From positions 1-64,000 of the forward strand of contig JAFEDX010000192.1 in the NCBI GenBank assembly GCA_018241365.1: a DNA stretch of 64,000 bases. Direction: 5' to 3'. Below are positions 27,716 to 41,775 of this stretch, in pieces (within the stretch, counting starts at the first letter, position 1; each line of letters begins with the position of its first letter). Origin of the DNA: Pseudomonadota bacterium (GTDB taxonomy: Bacteria > Pseudomonadota > Gammaproteobacteria > Xanthomonadales > Rhodanobacteraceae). A model generated the notes under the pieces. The model was given only the letters and a program-made list of their open reading frames with translations, was not told the origin of the DNA and ran no database searches. Made by a program: the position numbers and the translations under genes.

Positions 27716-29704
27716 TCAAGCGTCCGAATGGGCCATCTTGATGATCCACCGGTACAGCACGATCACGGTGATAGCGAACACCACGCCGCCGATGATGATC
27801 GAGGGCGTCAGGAAGCTGTCGCCCATCAGCACGACCAGGTTCTGCTTGCCGGTGACCCCGATCAGGAATGCGAAGATCACCGCCAGCAGGCTTTCGCCCA
27901 CGATCAGGCCGGACGCCAGCAGCACGCCCAGTTGCTTGGTGGCCTCGGTGTTCGGCTTGCGTTCGGCGCGGCGGTCAAACCAGGCGCCAACCAGCGCGCC
28001 GACCACCACCATCAAGGTGGTCGAGGTCGGCAAATAAATGCCCAACCCCACCGCCAGGGGCGGCAGGCGCGGGCCTTTCTTTTTAAGCCCCAGCAGCTCG
28101 TCGAGGATAATGATCGCGACACCGATCGCCGCGCCGAGGCCAATCATGTCCCACGGCACGTCACCGGTGATCACGCCCTTGGCCAGCGCCGAGATCAGGC
28201 CCGCCTGCGGCGCTGGCAACGCGGTCGCGGGGTTCACGCCCGGCGCACCGAGGAAGCCGTAGGTGTCCTGCAACAGTTGCAGCACCGGCGGGATCACCAC
28301 TGCGCCCGCGAGCACGCCGATCACCAGCGCCCACTGCTGCAACGACGGCGTCGCATCGACCAGCTGGCCGGTCTTCAGGTCCTGCAGGTTGTTGTTGGCG
28401 ATCGACGCCACCGCGAACACGATGGCGGTCACGAACAGGGCGAATCCGACCAGCGCCTTTTCCGCCCCCGGCGGCAGGAACGGCTTGACCCCGACCACCA
28501 GCAGCAGCGCCGCGATCACCACCACGAGGATGCCGACGCCCGAGAGCGGGCTGTTCGACGATCCGATCAGGCCGGCCATGTAGCCGCACACCGCCGACAC
28601 CAGGAAGCTCAGCAGCACCACGAAGATCACGCCGCCGATCACCAGCGTCCAGGTCACGGCACCGAGACCGTTGTTCACCGCGAAGTGCCACAGCAGGTAC
28701 GCAATGGGGACGAAGCAGATCAGCGAGATCAATCCAACCAGGCCGATCGGCATGTCGTGTTCGGTGCGCGGCAACTGGTCGAGCGTGCCGCTCTTGCGCG
28801 CCCGCGAGGCACGGAACGCACCGGCCAGCCCGTTGACCAGCGGCTTCACCAGCTTGGCCAGCGTCCAGATCGCCGCGACGCCGATGGTGCCCGCGCCGAT
28901 GAAGCGCACGTAATGGCTCCAGCCCGCCTGTGCGACCTCGGCCGCCGCGCCCGCCGACCAGTGCAGGTGCGTGAAATACGGCACCGCCCACACCCAGCCG
29001 ATCGCGGCGCCGACCAGCATCGCGACGCCCACCCACAGGCCGACCAGATGGCCGATCGCGAACAGCGCGAACGACAGCCCGAAATCGAACCCGGTCGCGC
29101 CACCCTTGTCGCCGCCCACCCGGAAATAACTGGTGACGCTGGCCGCGAACACTTTGGTTTGCACGATCACATAGAAGACCGCCGACACGATCGCGCCCCA
29201 CAGCACGGCCTTGAGGCCGGCACCGCCCGCTTCGACCGACTCCTTCGAATCCGCGCCTTCGCCCGCGCCGACCTTCAGCACTTCGGCACAGGCCACGCCT
29301 TCCGGATACGGCAGGTCGGAATCGGTGACCAGCGCGCGCCGCAGCGGAATCGTGTACATCACGCCGAGGATGCCGCCGGTCGCGCAGATGCCGGCCGAAA
29401 TCCAGAACGGAAAGCCGCTCCAGTAGCCGACGATGATGAGCCCCGGCAGCACGAAGATGATCGACGACAGCGTGCCCGCGGCCGAAGCCACCGTCTGCAC
29501 GATATTGTTTTCCTGGATGGTGGCGTCGCGCAGGGCCTTCAGGATCGCCATCGAGATCACCGCGGCCGGGATCGAGGTCGAGAAGGTCAGGCCCGCCTTC
29601 AGGCCGAAATACACGTTGGCGGCGGTGAACACGATCGTGATCACGATGCCGATGACGATGCCGCGGATCGTCAGTTCGCGGCGCGCTGCGGTCACTGCAT
29701 TCAT
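27716..29704 (-). CDS. OPT-family oligopeptide/metal-chelate transporter
   Basis: Large inner-membrane transporter of 662 residues with about 14-16 hydrophobic segments. It begins RELTIRGIVIGIVITIVFTAANVYFGLKAGLTFSTSIPAAVISMAIL, the typical OPT N-terminal motif (NVYFGLKAG...SIPAAV), and contains NNIVQTVASAAGTLSSIIFVLPGL. Bacterial OPT members move peptides, and some move siderophore-metal complexes. Substrate is unknown here. No accessory genes are linked; gluQ diverges on the other side with a 71-base gap. Confidence 0.9.
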   Translation of the reverse strand: MNAVTAARRELTIRGIVIGIVITIVFTAANVYFGLKAGLTFSTSIPAAVISMAILKALRDATIQENNIVQTVASAAGTLSSIIFVLPGLIIVGYWSGFPFWISAGICATGGILGVMYTIPLRRALVTDSDLPYPEGVACAEVLKVGAGEGADSKESVEAGGAGLKAVLWGAIVSAVFYVIVQTKVFAASVTSYFRVGGDKGGATGFDFGLSFALFAIGHLVGLWVGVAMLVGAAIGWVWAVPYFTHLHWSAGAAAEVAQAGWSHYVRFIGAGTIGVAAIWTLAKLVKPLVNGLAGAFRASRARKSGTLDQLPRTEHDMPIGLVGLISLICFVPIAYLLWHFAVNNGLGAVTWTLVIGGVIFVVLLSFLVSAVCGYMAGLIGSSNSPLSGVGILVVVIAALLLVVGVKPFLPPGAEKALVGFALFVTAIVFAVASIANNNLQDLKTGQLVDATPSLQQWALVIGVLAGAVVIPPVLQLLQDTYGFLGAPGVNPATALPAPQAGLISALAKGVITGDVPWDMIGLGAAIGVAIIILDELLGLKKKGPRLPPLAVGLGIYLPTSTTLMVVVGALVGAWFDRRAERKPNTEATKQLGVLLASGLIVGESLLAVIFAFLIGVTGKQNLVVLMGDSFLTPSIIIGGVVFAITVIVLYRWIIKMAHSDA

Positions 29705-29775
29705 CGACTTCCCCGTGGTTGAGCCCGTTGCTGCCGCATACTAGCCGCCGCACACCCTGACGCAAAGGAGGCCGG

Positions 29776-30636
29776 ATGCGCTACCGCGGACGCTTTGCGC
29801 CCTCGCCCACCGGCGACCTGCATTTCGGCTCGCTGGTGGCGGCGCTGGCGGGCTGGCTGCGCGCGCGGCAGCAAGGCGGCGAATGGCTGCTGCGGGTCGA
29901 GGACATCGACCCGCCGCGGGAAGTGCCCGGATCGACCCGCTCCATCCTTGCCGCATTGCGAGACCTGGGCTTGGAAGCCGACGCGCCAGCGCTCTACCAA
30001 TCGCAGCGCGGCGACGCCTACGCGAGCACTCTGCAGCAGCTGCGCGAAGCCGGCCATGCGTTTCCCTGCTGGTGCAGCCGTGGCGACCTCGAGGCCGATG
30101 GCGCAACGCATCGCGACGGGCGCTGCGTCAGTCCGCCGCGCGACGACCGCGAACCGGCATGGCGGTTGCGCGTGCCCGACCGCGACATTTCCTTCGACGA
30201 TTTGCTGCAGGGCCGGCAAACGCAGAACGTACGCGAGGCGGTGGGCGACTTCGTGCTGCGCCGCGCCGACGGACTGTGGGGCTACCAGCTCGCCTGCGTG
30301 GTGGACGACGCGTACCAGGGCATCACCGAAGTGGTGCGTGGCGCGGATCTGCTGGATTCCACGCCACGCCAGATCCTGCTGCAAAACCTGCTCGGCCTGC
30401 CGACGCCCGCCTACCTGCACCTGCCGCTGGCCGTGGACGGCGAACGTCGCAAACTGTCCAAGTCCACGGATGCGCCTGCCATCGACACGCACCATCCGCG
30501 CGCGGCGCTGGCCCATGCGCTGCGATTCCTTGGACAAGACGTTCCGGAGGCGCCGGATGTCGCGACGATGCTGCAACTCGCCGCGCAACGCTTCGACATA
30601 GCGCCGTTGCGCGGCATCGCGACGCGCGTGGCCTGA
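29776..30636 (+). CDS. gluQ: Glutamyl-Q tRNA(Asp) synthetase
   Basis: Attaches glutamate to queuosine in the anticodon of tRNA(Asp), acting like a truncated GluRS. The 286-residue protein has the HIGH-type motif in FAPSPTGDLHFGSLVAALAGWL, the family's zinc-site cysteines (CWCSRGDL...GRCVSPPRDD), catalytic-core WGYQLACVVDDAYQGITEVVRGADLLDSTPRQ and the KMSKS-type KLSKSTDAPAI. It lacks the anticodon-binding domain of GluRS, as expected. A strong ribosome site (AAAGGAGG) precedes the ATG. A hairpin follows the stop at 30678. Confidence 0.95.
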   Translation: MRYRGRFAPSPTGDLHFGSLVAALAGWLRARQQGGEWLLRVEDIDPPREVPGSTRSILAALRDLGLEADAPALYQSQRGDAYASTLQQLREAGHAFPCWCSRGDLEADGATHRDGRCVSPPRDDREPAWRLRVPDRDISFDDLLQGRQTQNVREAVGDFVLRRADGLWGYQLACVVDDAYQGITEVVRGADLLDSTPRQILLQNLLGLPTPAYLHLPLAVDGERRKLSKSTDAPAIDTHHPRAALAHALRFLGQDVPEAPDVATMLQLAAQRFDIAPLRGIATRVA

Positions 30637-30677
30637 ACGCCCCACGCGGCCATCAAAGGGCATTCAAGTCGTCGACT

Positions 30678-30790
30678 AAACCGGCAGGACTGCCGGTTTG
30701 AACGCCCCCGGATCAAGTCCGGGGCAGGCTGCGGCGGCCCGAAGGGCGAGCCACATGGATGTGGCGAAGTAGCGTAGCAGGTTGCCCGGC
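30678..30790. repeat. Hairpins and GGCAGGACTGCC-type repeat downstream of gluQ
   Basis: A perfect hairpin AAACCGGCA/TGCCGGTTT (30678-30699) is followed by a second, CCCCGGA/TCCGGGG (30706-30724). Then comes a tail with GAAGGGCGAGCC and GGATGTGGCGAAGT. The same skeleton (GGCAGGACTGCC, then GAAAGGCGAGCG and GGATGGCGCGAGT) recurs at 51048-51112. The first hairpin could end gluQ transcription, although it has no clear T run. Confidence 0.6.
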
Positions 30791-30862
30791 ATCCCGATAA
30801 GCCTCCCTCGACGCACATCCACGGCGTAGGATGGGCGCACCATCACCCGATAAGGAGCCGTC

Positions 30863-31603
30863 ATGAGCGCGCGCGTGGCACTGGTTACGGGGGGTACCGG
30901 CGGCATCGGTACCGCGATCGTCCGCCGGCTGGCGAAGATGGGCTACAAGGTCGCGACGAACTATCGCAACGAGGAAAAGACCAAGACCTGGCACAACAAG
31001 CTGAAGGGCGAAGGCATTGACGTGCTCACCGTCAAGGGCGACGTGTCCGATCCGGAATCCTGCAAGGCGATGGTGCACGAAGTCGAGCAGAAACTCGGCC
31101 CCATCGACGTCCTGATCAACAACGCCGGCATCACCCGCGACACCACCTTCCACAAGATGAGCTACCAGCAGTGGACGGACGTCATCAACACCAACCTCAA
31201 CGCCTGCTTCAACGTGACGCGCCAGGTGATCGACGGCATGCGCAACCGCAAGTGGGGGCGGATCGTGCAGATCAGCTCGATCAACGGCCAGAAGGGCCAG
31301 TACGGACAGGCCAACTACGCCGCCGCCAAGGCCGGCATGCACGGATTCACCATTTCCCTCGCGCAGGAAAACGCCAAGTTCGGCATCACCGTCAACACCG
31401 TCTCGCCCGGCTACATCGGCACCGACATGGTGATGGCCGTGCCGGAAGAAGTCCGCGCCAAGATCGTCGCGCAGATTCCGGTCGGACGTTTGGGCGAACC
31501 CGATGAAATCGCCTACGCCGTCGCCTTCTTCCTTGACGACAAGGCTGCGTGGTGCACCGGCGCGAACCTCGCGATCAATGGCGGGCATTACATGGGGTGG
31601 TGA
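30863..31603 (+). CDS. phaB: Acetoacetyl-CoA reductase (short-chain dehydrogenase)
   Basis: NADPH-dependent reduction of acetoacetyl-CoA to (R)-3-hydroxybutyryl-CoA for polyhydroxyalkanoate synthesis. The 246-residue SDR has the cofactor motif TGGTGGIGTAI, NNAGITRDTTFHKM (PhaB-type), and the catalytic triad in SSINGQKGQYGQANYAAAKAG (Ser about 139, Tyr 152, Lys 156). The C-terminus GANLAINGGHYMGW is the classic PhaB ending. AAGGAG lies upstream of the ATG. No phaA or phaC is in the window. Its last 185 bases are duplicated downstream at 33628-33812. Confidence 0.93.
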   Translation: MSARVALVTGGTGGIGTAIVRRLAKMGYKVATNYRNEEKTKTWHNKLKGEGIDVLTVKGDVSDPESCKAMVHEVEQKLGPIDVLINNAGITRDTTFHKMSYQQWTDVINTNLNACFNVTRQVIDGMRNRKWGRIVQISSINGQKGQYGQANYAAAKAGMHGFTISLAQENAKFGITVNTVSPGYIGTDMVMAVPEEVRAKIVAQIPVGRLGEPDEIAYAVAFFLDDKAAWCTGANLAINGGHYMGW

Positions 31604-31809
31604 TTCGGGTTGCCCGCTGCGTGCCGCGTCACAAGCGAGCATGTGGCCATACGAGAGGCCCCGCCGGCTGGGTCGATCGTTGACCCATGGCGCGAAGGCA
31701 ACGCTCCCTGGCCACGCCGGGGATGGTGTTGGCATTGACTTGCACCGCCGGTGCGGCCGAAACTGGCGCATCGCGGTTGGCAGCGCCGCTTGTCAGGGCA
31801 ACTTCTGAC

Positions 31810-33585
31810 ATGGGAACGGGCCGGCAATTCCTGTTGGAAATCAGGCGTCGCAACGTCCTGCGCGCGGCAATGTTGTACGCGGGCGCGGTATGGGCCTTCG
31901 GGCAAGGGCTGTCGCAGTTCAGTCCTACCCTCGGCCTGCCGGACTGGGTCACGCGCTGGTTCCTGATTGCGGCCGTGATCGGGTTCCCGTTTTGGGTTGC
32001 ATTCGCGTGGTTCTACGAGCTGACGCCGCATGGCTTCAAACGCGAAAGCGAAGTGGCCGCCGATGCACCGATCCGTCACAGCAACGCGCGCAGACTCGAC
32101 TTCGCCATCATCGCCGTACTGGTCGTCGCGGTGGTGTTGCTGGGCTCCGGCTACTTCGTCCGCCGGCACCCGCCCGCGTCCCAGGCTGAGGGTGATTTCG
32201 CGCCTCCCGGCGGCACGCTTGTGGTATTGCCGTTCAAGAACCTGAGCGGTGACCCGACGCAGCAGTATTTCAGCGATGGCATTTCCGAGGAACTCACCGG
32301 CGCATTGGGGCGCAACCCTGCTCTGAGCGTGATTGCGTGGGATACCGCCTCGAAATTCCGCGACAGCCGGAAGAGTGCGATGGACATCGGCCGCGAGTTG
32401 AACGTCGCGCACGTCCTGTCCGGCAACATCGAGCGTGCGGGTGCCGAGGTACGCGTCAGCGTGGAACTGACCAACGCCGTCACCGGCTACGAAGTGTGGT
32501 CGCACCACTACGACGACTCCTTCGCCGACATCTTCTCGGTCCAGGACCGGGTATCGCGATCGATCGCCAATGCGCTGGAAGTGAGGTTCTCCGAAACCGA
32601 CCTTCCCGCAGGCGGCACCCACAACCCGCAAGCACACGAGCTGGTGCTCAAGAGCCTGCGCCTGATGGGAGACATGGATGCCGCGAGCCTCGCCGCCGCT
32701 CGCAGCAACCTCGAACAAGCACTGAAGCTCGACCCCGATTACGCGGACGCACACGCGATGCTGGCGCAAGTGCTCCTGGGACTGACCCAGCACGCCAACT
32801 TGCCGCTCGCAACCGCCATCCCCGAGATCCGTTCGGAGGCCGAACGCGCGTTGGCCATCGATCCGCGCAACGCCAACGCCCTGCTCGCACTCGGACTCGC
32901 CTATGACAACTCGACCCCGCGGCAGATCGACAAGGCCAAGGCCGAATTCGTCCAGGCGATCGCGATCGACCCAAGCAACAACGCGGCGCGTACCGATTAT
33001 GCACTCGATCTGCCCTTGAAGGAGGCACGCGCGGAAGTGGAAAGGGTCGCAAGCCTCGATCCTGACGATGCCGGCAACTGGAACAACCTGGCCGTCTACA
33101 ACCAGGACATGGGCGATTGGCCGCAGGTCATCGACGCAACCAGGCATCTCCTGCATCTGGCTCCATCGTACGTGTTCGGCGCGTTTTATCTCGCCAACGC
33201 TTACCAGCAAATGGGTCAACACGAACAGTCGGTGCAGGCGTTCGACCTCGTGAAGCCAGCAACCGAGCTGGACAAGCGGCTCCTCGAAACGGGACGGCTG
33301 GTGTACCAAGCTGCGCAATCGGCGTCACTGCGACCCAAGGCGATCGCGGCACTCCGCGAGCTGTCGCAACAGAATGCCGCCAATCTGGACGTCGCATACA
33401 ACGTCATGCAGATGTATCTGGCACTCGACGACACGACACCGGCACTGCATGTCCTGCAGGGCTATTGCAAGGCGGTCCCGGTCGCCTGTTCCGACCTCGC
33501 GATCAATCCCGTCTACACGCCATTGCGCAGCAACGCGACATTCCTTCAGCTCGCCAGGCAGTACACCACCATCAAACTGGATTGA
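31810..33585 (+). CDS. Membrane-anchored FlgO-like/TPR protein
   Basis: Function unknown. The 591-residue protein starts with a conserved N-terminal segment (FLLEIRRRNVLRAAMLYAGAVWAFGQG), two or three membrane helices (WFLIAAVIGFPFWVAFAWFYEL and FAIIAVLVVAVVLLGSGYFV), then a FlgO/TolB-N-like domain (LVVLPFKNLSGDPTQQYFSDGISEELTGAL...NIERAGAEVRVSVELTNAVTGYEVWSHHYD), followed by TPR repeats to the C-terminus. The same architecture often sits behind adenylate cyclase or winged-helix domains, but neither is present. The ATG at 31810 is preferred over an upstream one at 31687. It lies between phaB and a broken duplicate of the phaB 3' end, so it probably arrived by insertion or duplication. Confidence 0.75.
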   Translation: MGTGRQFLLEIRRRNVLRAAMLYAGAVWAFGQGLSQFSPTLGLPDWVTRWFLIAAVIGFPFWVAFAWFYELTPHGFKRESEVAADAPIRHSNARRLDFAIIAVLVVAVVLLGSGYFVRRHPPASQAEGDFAPPGGTLVVLPFKNLSGDPTQQYFSDGISEELTGALGRNPALSVIAWDTASKFRDSRKSAMDIGRELNVAHVLSGNIERAGAEVRVSVELTNAVTGYEVWSHHYDDSFADIFSVQDRVSRSIANALEVRFSETDLPAGGTHNPQAHELVLKSLRLMGDMDAASLAAARSNLEQALKLDPDYADAHAMLAQVLLGLTQHANLPLATAIPEIRSEAERALAIDPRNANALLALGLAYDNSTPRQIDKAKAEFVQAIAIDPSNNAARTDYALDLPLKEARAEVERVASLDPDDAGNWNNLAVYNQDMGDWPQVIDATRHLLHLAPSYVFGAFYLANAYQQMGQHEQSVQAFDLVKPATELDKRLLETGRLVYQAAQSASLRPKAIAALRELSQQNAANLDVAYNVMQMYLALDDTTPALHVLQGYCKAVPVACSDLAINPVYTPLRSNATFLQLARQYTTIKLD

Positions 33586-33627
33586 ACTGGCCGCCGCGCC
33601 CCTGTAGTGAACCAACACCACGTTCGA

Positions 33628-33812
33628 GGCACCGACATGATGATGGCCGTGCCGGAAGAAGTCCGCGCCAAGATCGTCGCGCAGATTCCGGTGGGCCGCC
33701 TCGGTGAACCAGACGAAATCGCCTACGCCGTGGCGTTCTTCCGCGACGACAAGGCCGCGTGGTGCACCGGCGCCAACCTCGCCGTGAATGGCGGCATTAC
33801 ATGGGGTTGTGA
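33628..33812 (+). pseudogene. Duplicated and frameshifted 3' fragment of phaB
   Basis: This stretch aligns without gaps to phaB 31418 onward, from GGCACCGACATG to near the stop codon. The first ~65 bases differ at one position; later parts differ mainly at third codon positions. Near the end one G is missing (GGCGGCATT against GGCGGGCATT), so the final codons and stop are out of frame. There is no upstream catalytic half. It encodes only the C-terminal about 60 residues and is a relic, with the FlgO/TPR gene lying between the two copies. Confidence 0.9.
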
Positions 33813-33821
33813 CTCATTTGC

Positions 33822-33966
33822 TCCCCTCTCCCTGTGGGAGAGGGGAAGGTCAGATTCGGGTTCGGCCGTTCCGGCCGCCCCGGGATGCCGGGGGAGTGAA
33901 GGGCTGTGCGAGTGCGTACCCTCACCCGGCGCTGCGCGCCACCCTCTCCCGATGGGAGAAGAGAAA
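33822..33966. repeat. Paired-hairpin repeat upstream of gltB (CTCTCCC family)
   Basis: Hairpin CTCCCCTCTCCC/GGGAGAGGGG at 33822-33845 and a second, CCTCTCCC/GGGAGAAG, at about 33943-33962, flank a GC-rich spacer. Organisation and sequence match the element at 8667-8802 (TTCGG and CCCTCACCC segments shared). Non-coding. Confidence 0.7.
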
Positions 33967-33980
33967 AGCCATCATGAAAT

Positions 33981-34004
33981 GGACGTCCAGACGTCTGAAC
34001 GTCA
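33981..34004 (+). promoter_or_regulatory. Three tandem 8-base ACGTC boxes (met-box-like operator) before gltB
   Basis: Three adjacent 8-base units, each of the form NNACGTCN; the central one is AGACGTCT (33989-33996), which equals the met-box consensus bound by MetJ. They end seven bases before the -35 element of the gltB promoter. The array layout is that of a cooperative ribbon-helix-helix repressor operator. The identity of the regulator is unknown; MetJ is not something I expect in this lineage. Confidence 0.55.
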
Positions 34005-34011
34005 AAAACAC

Positions 34012-34039
34012 TTGCGCAATTGCTGCAGCGCAGTATATT
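34012..34039 (+). promoter_or_regulatory. Candidate sigma-70 promoter for gltBD
   Basis: TTGCGC (34012-34017), 16-base spacer, TATATT (34034-34039). Expected start near 34046, giving a leader of about 30 bases with GGGGAG before the gltB ATG. Confidence 0.6.
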
Positions 34040-34075
34040 CGGAGGCGAACGGCACACCCTACGGGGAGCACGACG

Positions 34076-38770
<4,695 letters not shown>

Positions 38771-38779
38771 GGACAGACG

Positions 38780-40243
38780 ATGGGCAAGATCACCGGCTTC
38801 CTCGAATTCGAACGCCAGCCGGAGCCGGTCGAAGCGCCCGCCGAGCGCAAGCGCCACTGGCACGAATTCGTGCGCCAGATGGACGACGGCATCGCGCAAA
38901 AGCAGGCGGCGCGCTGCATGGATTGCGGCATTCCGTTCTGCCACCACGGCTGCCCGGTCGACAACATCATCCCCGACTTCAACGACCTGGTTTACCAAGG
39001 CGACTGGAAGCGCGCGCTGGATTCGCTGCTGTCCACCAACAACTTCCCCGAATTCACCGGGCGCATCTGCCCCGCGCCGTGCGAAGCCGCCTGCACGCTC
39101 AACATCGCCGGCAATCCGGTCGGCATCAAGTCGATCGAACACAAGATCATCGACAAGGGCTGGGAGGAAGGCTGGGTCGTGCCACGGCCCGCCGCGCGCA
39201 AGACCGGCAAGCGCGTCGCGATCGTCGGCTCCGGGCCATCCGGGCTGGCCTGTGCGCAGCAACTCGCGCGCGCCGGCCACGCGGTCAGCGTGTTCGAGAA
39301 GCATGACCGCGCGGGCGGCCTGCTGCGCTACGGCATCCCCGATTTCAAGCTGGACAAAAGCCACATCGACCGCCGCCTCGAACAGATGCGCGCGGAAGGC
39401 GTCACGTTCCACACCGGCGTTTACGTGGGCGACCCCCAGGACGCGGCAGGCATCGGCCAGCGCGAAACGATCACGCCGGATCAACTCCGACAGGAGTTCG
39501 ACGCGGTCGTGATCGCGGGCGGCGCGGAAACTCCGCGCGACCTGCCCATCCCCGGCCGCGAACTGGCGGGCGTGCATTTCGCGATGGAGTTCCTGCCGCA
39601 GCAAAACCGCGCCAATGCCGGCGACGCATTGGACGGACAGATCCTCGCCACGGGCAAGCACGTGGTGGTGATCGGCGGCGGCGACACCGGTTCCGATTGC
39701 GTCGGCACGTCCAATCGCCAGGGCGCGGCGTCGGTCACCCAGTTCGAACTGCTGCCGCAGCCTCCGCAGCAGGAAAACAAGCCGCTCACGTGGCCGTACT
39801 GGCCGCTGAAATTGCGCACGTCGAGTTCGCACGAGGAGGGCTGCGGGCGCGACTGGTCGATCGCCACCAGGCGCTGCAACGACAACGGCCACGGCAACCT
39901 GCGCAGCCTCACGGCGGTGCGGCTCGAATGGAAGGGCGGAAAGCCGAGCGAGATCGCCGGCAGCGAGTTCGACATCCGCGCCGAGCTGGTGCTGCTGGCC
40001 ATGGGCTTCACCGCGCCGCGCGCCAGCGTGCTCGACGCCTTCGGCGTGGAAAAAGACAACCGCGGCAACGCCAGGGCCGCCACCGACGGCGCGGCCAGCT
40101 ACCGCACCAGCGTGGACAAGGTGTTCGCCGCGGGCGACATGCGCCGAGGCCAGTCGTTGGTGGTGTGGGCGATCCGCGAGGGCCGCCAGTGCGCACACGC
40201 TGTCGATGCCTGCCTGATGGGCCACAGCGACCTGCCGCGCTGA
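38780..40243 (+). CDS. gltD: Glutamate synthase small subunit
   Basis: FAD-dependent NAD(P)H oxidoreductase that feeds electrons to GltB. The 487-residue protein has N-terminal 4Fe-4S cysteine motifs ([17 protein letters not shown] and [14 protein letters not shown]), the FAD site [42 protein letters not shown], the NAD(P) site [22 protein letters not shown] and the C-terminal FAD contact [25 protein letters not shown]. It is 9 bases downstream of gltB and clearly co-transcribed. Confidence 0.98.
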   Translation: MGKITGFLEFERQPEPVEAPAERKRHWHEFVRQMDDGIAQKQAARCMDCGIPFCHHGCPVDNIIPDFNDLVYQGDWKRALDSLLSTNNFPEFTGRICPAPCEAACTLNIAGNPVGIKSIEHKIIDKGWEEGWVVPRPAARKTGKRVAIVGSGPSGLACAQQLARAGHAVSVFEKHDRAGGLLRYGIPDFKLDKSHIDRRLEQMRAEGVTFHTGVYVGDPQDAAGIGQRETITPDQLRQEFDAVVIAGGAETPRDLPIPGRELAGVHFAMEFLPQQNRANAGDALDGQILATGKHVVVIGGGDTGSDCVGTSNRQGAASVTQFELLPQPPQQENKPLTWPYWPLKLRTSSSHEEGCGRDWSIATRRCNDNGHGNLRSLTAVRLEWKGGKPSEIAGSEFDIRAELVLLAMGFTAPRASVLDAFGVEKDNRGNARAATDGAASYRTSVDKVFAAGDMRRGQSLVVWAIREGRQCAHAVDACLMGHSDLPR

Positions 40244-40383
40244 GACCCCGCCGCCAGCCGTCCATTGCCCGGCCGTGCGACCGCTATCATGGCTCGGGGC
40301 GCGGCTTGGCGCGGTTCCTGCAACCCACCCCACGAGTTTCGACCCGTCCGGGCGATCGCCCATTGAACGATGCAAGCCGGACC

Positions 40384-41688
40384 ATGCCCATTTCCCCAAC
40401 CGATGTCCCGGTGCACCCCGCCGAGCCACCCTCGTTCCGGGCGGTGCTGGACCAGGTAAGCGCTTTCATCTACACCACCGACCGGAACGGCTGCTACACC
40501 TACGCCAACCGCATGGTGCTGGAGCTGCTCGGGCACCCGCTGGAAGACGTCCTGGGCAAGGACATCGGGCAGTTCTTCGACCTCAGCGAAAACGACAGCC
40601 TGCGCGAAACCGACCGGCGCGTCCTGCAGGATGGCGAAACCGTATCACGCGAAGAAGTCAACCTGATCCGCGCGACCGGCGAACTGCGTACCTACTGGTC
40701 GATCAAGGAACCGCTGCGGGATGCCAGCGGCGCGATCACCGGCATGCTCGGCATTTCCTACGACATCACCGAGAACAAGCGGCTCGAAGACGAGGTGCGC
40801 AAGCAAAAGAAGCTGCTCGGCACCATCCTCGACAACATCGATGCGCTGGTTTACATGAAGGACGCCAACCGGCGTTTCCTGTACGCCAACCAGCACGCGG
40901 CCGAAGCGCTCGGGCATCCTGTCGAACAGATCGCCGGGCGTCTCGACAGCGAGCTGCTGCCGCAAGCCATCGCGGACGAATTCTGGGCCAAGGACCAGAA
41001 GATCCTGCAATCCGGGCAACGCCTCGCCACCGAGGCCAGCCTGCCGGACGCCACCGGCCGGATGCGTCACTACTGGAGCATCGTGGTGCCGTGGTCCAGC
41101 CCGGACGGCACGCCCGCGGTGATCGGCCTCAGCACCGACATCACCGAGCTGCACGAACTGAAGGAAGAACTGCAGCGCCAGGCCGCCACCGACAGCCTGA
41201 CCGGCATTGCCAACCGGCGCAGCTTCCACGCCCGCGCGGAAAGCGAGTTCGCCCGCAGCCGCCGGCACGGCACGCCGCTCAGCCTGGTCGCCATCGACAT
41301 CGACCATTTCAAGCAGATCAACGATCTCTGCGGCCACCTGGCGGGTGACCGCGTGCTGCGCAACTTCGCCGGCTGGTGCCAGAGCGTGCTGCGTACCGAA
41401 GACCTGTGCGGGCGCACCGGCGGCGAAGAGTTCTGCATCCTGCTGCCGGAAACCGACATCGACGCCGCCCATGCGCTGGCCGAACGCATCCGCAACCTGA
41501 CGAACGAACGGCTTGCAGCCCAGGAACATCCGGCGCTGCGCGTCACCGCCAGCTTCGGCGTCGCCAGCCAGTCCGCCGAGGACCGCCGCTTCGAAGACCT
41601 GTTCTCGCGCGCCGACCGCGCCCTGTACCTCGCCAAGCAGCAGGGCCGCGACCGCACCGCGCTGCTGCGCGCCGATTCCGCGGCCTGA
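40384..41688 (+). CDS. Diguanylate cyclase with two PAS domains
   Basis: Predicted to make cyclic di-GMP from GTP. The 434-residue cytoplasmic protein has PAS 1 (about 15-135, [33 protein letters not shown]), PAS 2 (about 145-262, [31 protein letters not shown]) and a GGDEF domain (about 270-430, [19 protein letters not shown]...[24 protein letters not shown]). The active-site loop is GGEEF, an active variant. RTED, five residues before it, is a product-binding inhibitory site (RxxD). No membrane segment is present. A TTG start 21 bases upstream is possible. Signals sensed by the PAS domains are unknown. Confidence 0.9.
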   Translation: MPISPTDVPVHPAEPPSFRAVLDQVSAFIYTTDRNGCYTYANRMVLELLGHPLEDVLGKDIGQFFDLSENDSLRETDRRVLQDGETVSREEVNLIRATGELRTYWSIKEPLRDASGAITGMLGISYDITENKRLEDEVRKQKKLLGTILDNIDALVYMKDANRRFLYANQHAAEALGHPVEQIAGRLDSELLPQAIADEFWAKDQKILQSGQRLATEASLPDATGRMRHYWSIVVPWSSPDGTPAVIGLSTDITELHELKEELQRQAATDSLTGIANRRSFHARAESEFARSRRHGTPLSLVAIDIDHFKQINDLCGHLAGDRVLRNFAGWCQSVLRTEDLCGRTGGEEFCILLPETDIDAAHALAERIRNLTNERLAAQEHPALRVTASFGVASQSAEDRRFEDLFSRADRALYLAKQQGRDRTALLRADSAA

Positions 41689-41775
41689 ACCGGCCTGCAC
41701 CGCAGCCGAGGGCAATCGCCCTGCACCGGCATGCGATAATCCGCGATCGTTTCCCGATCACAAGCGCATCCCGCA

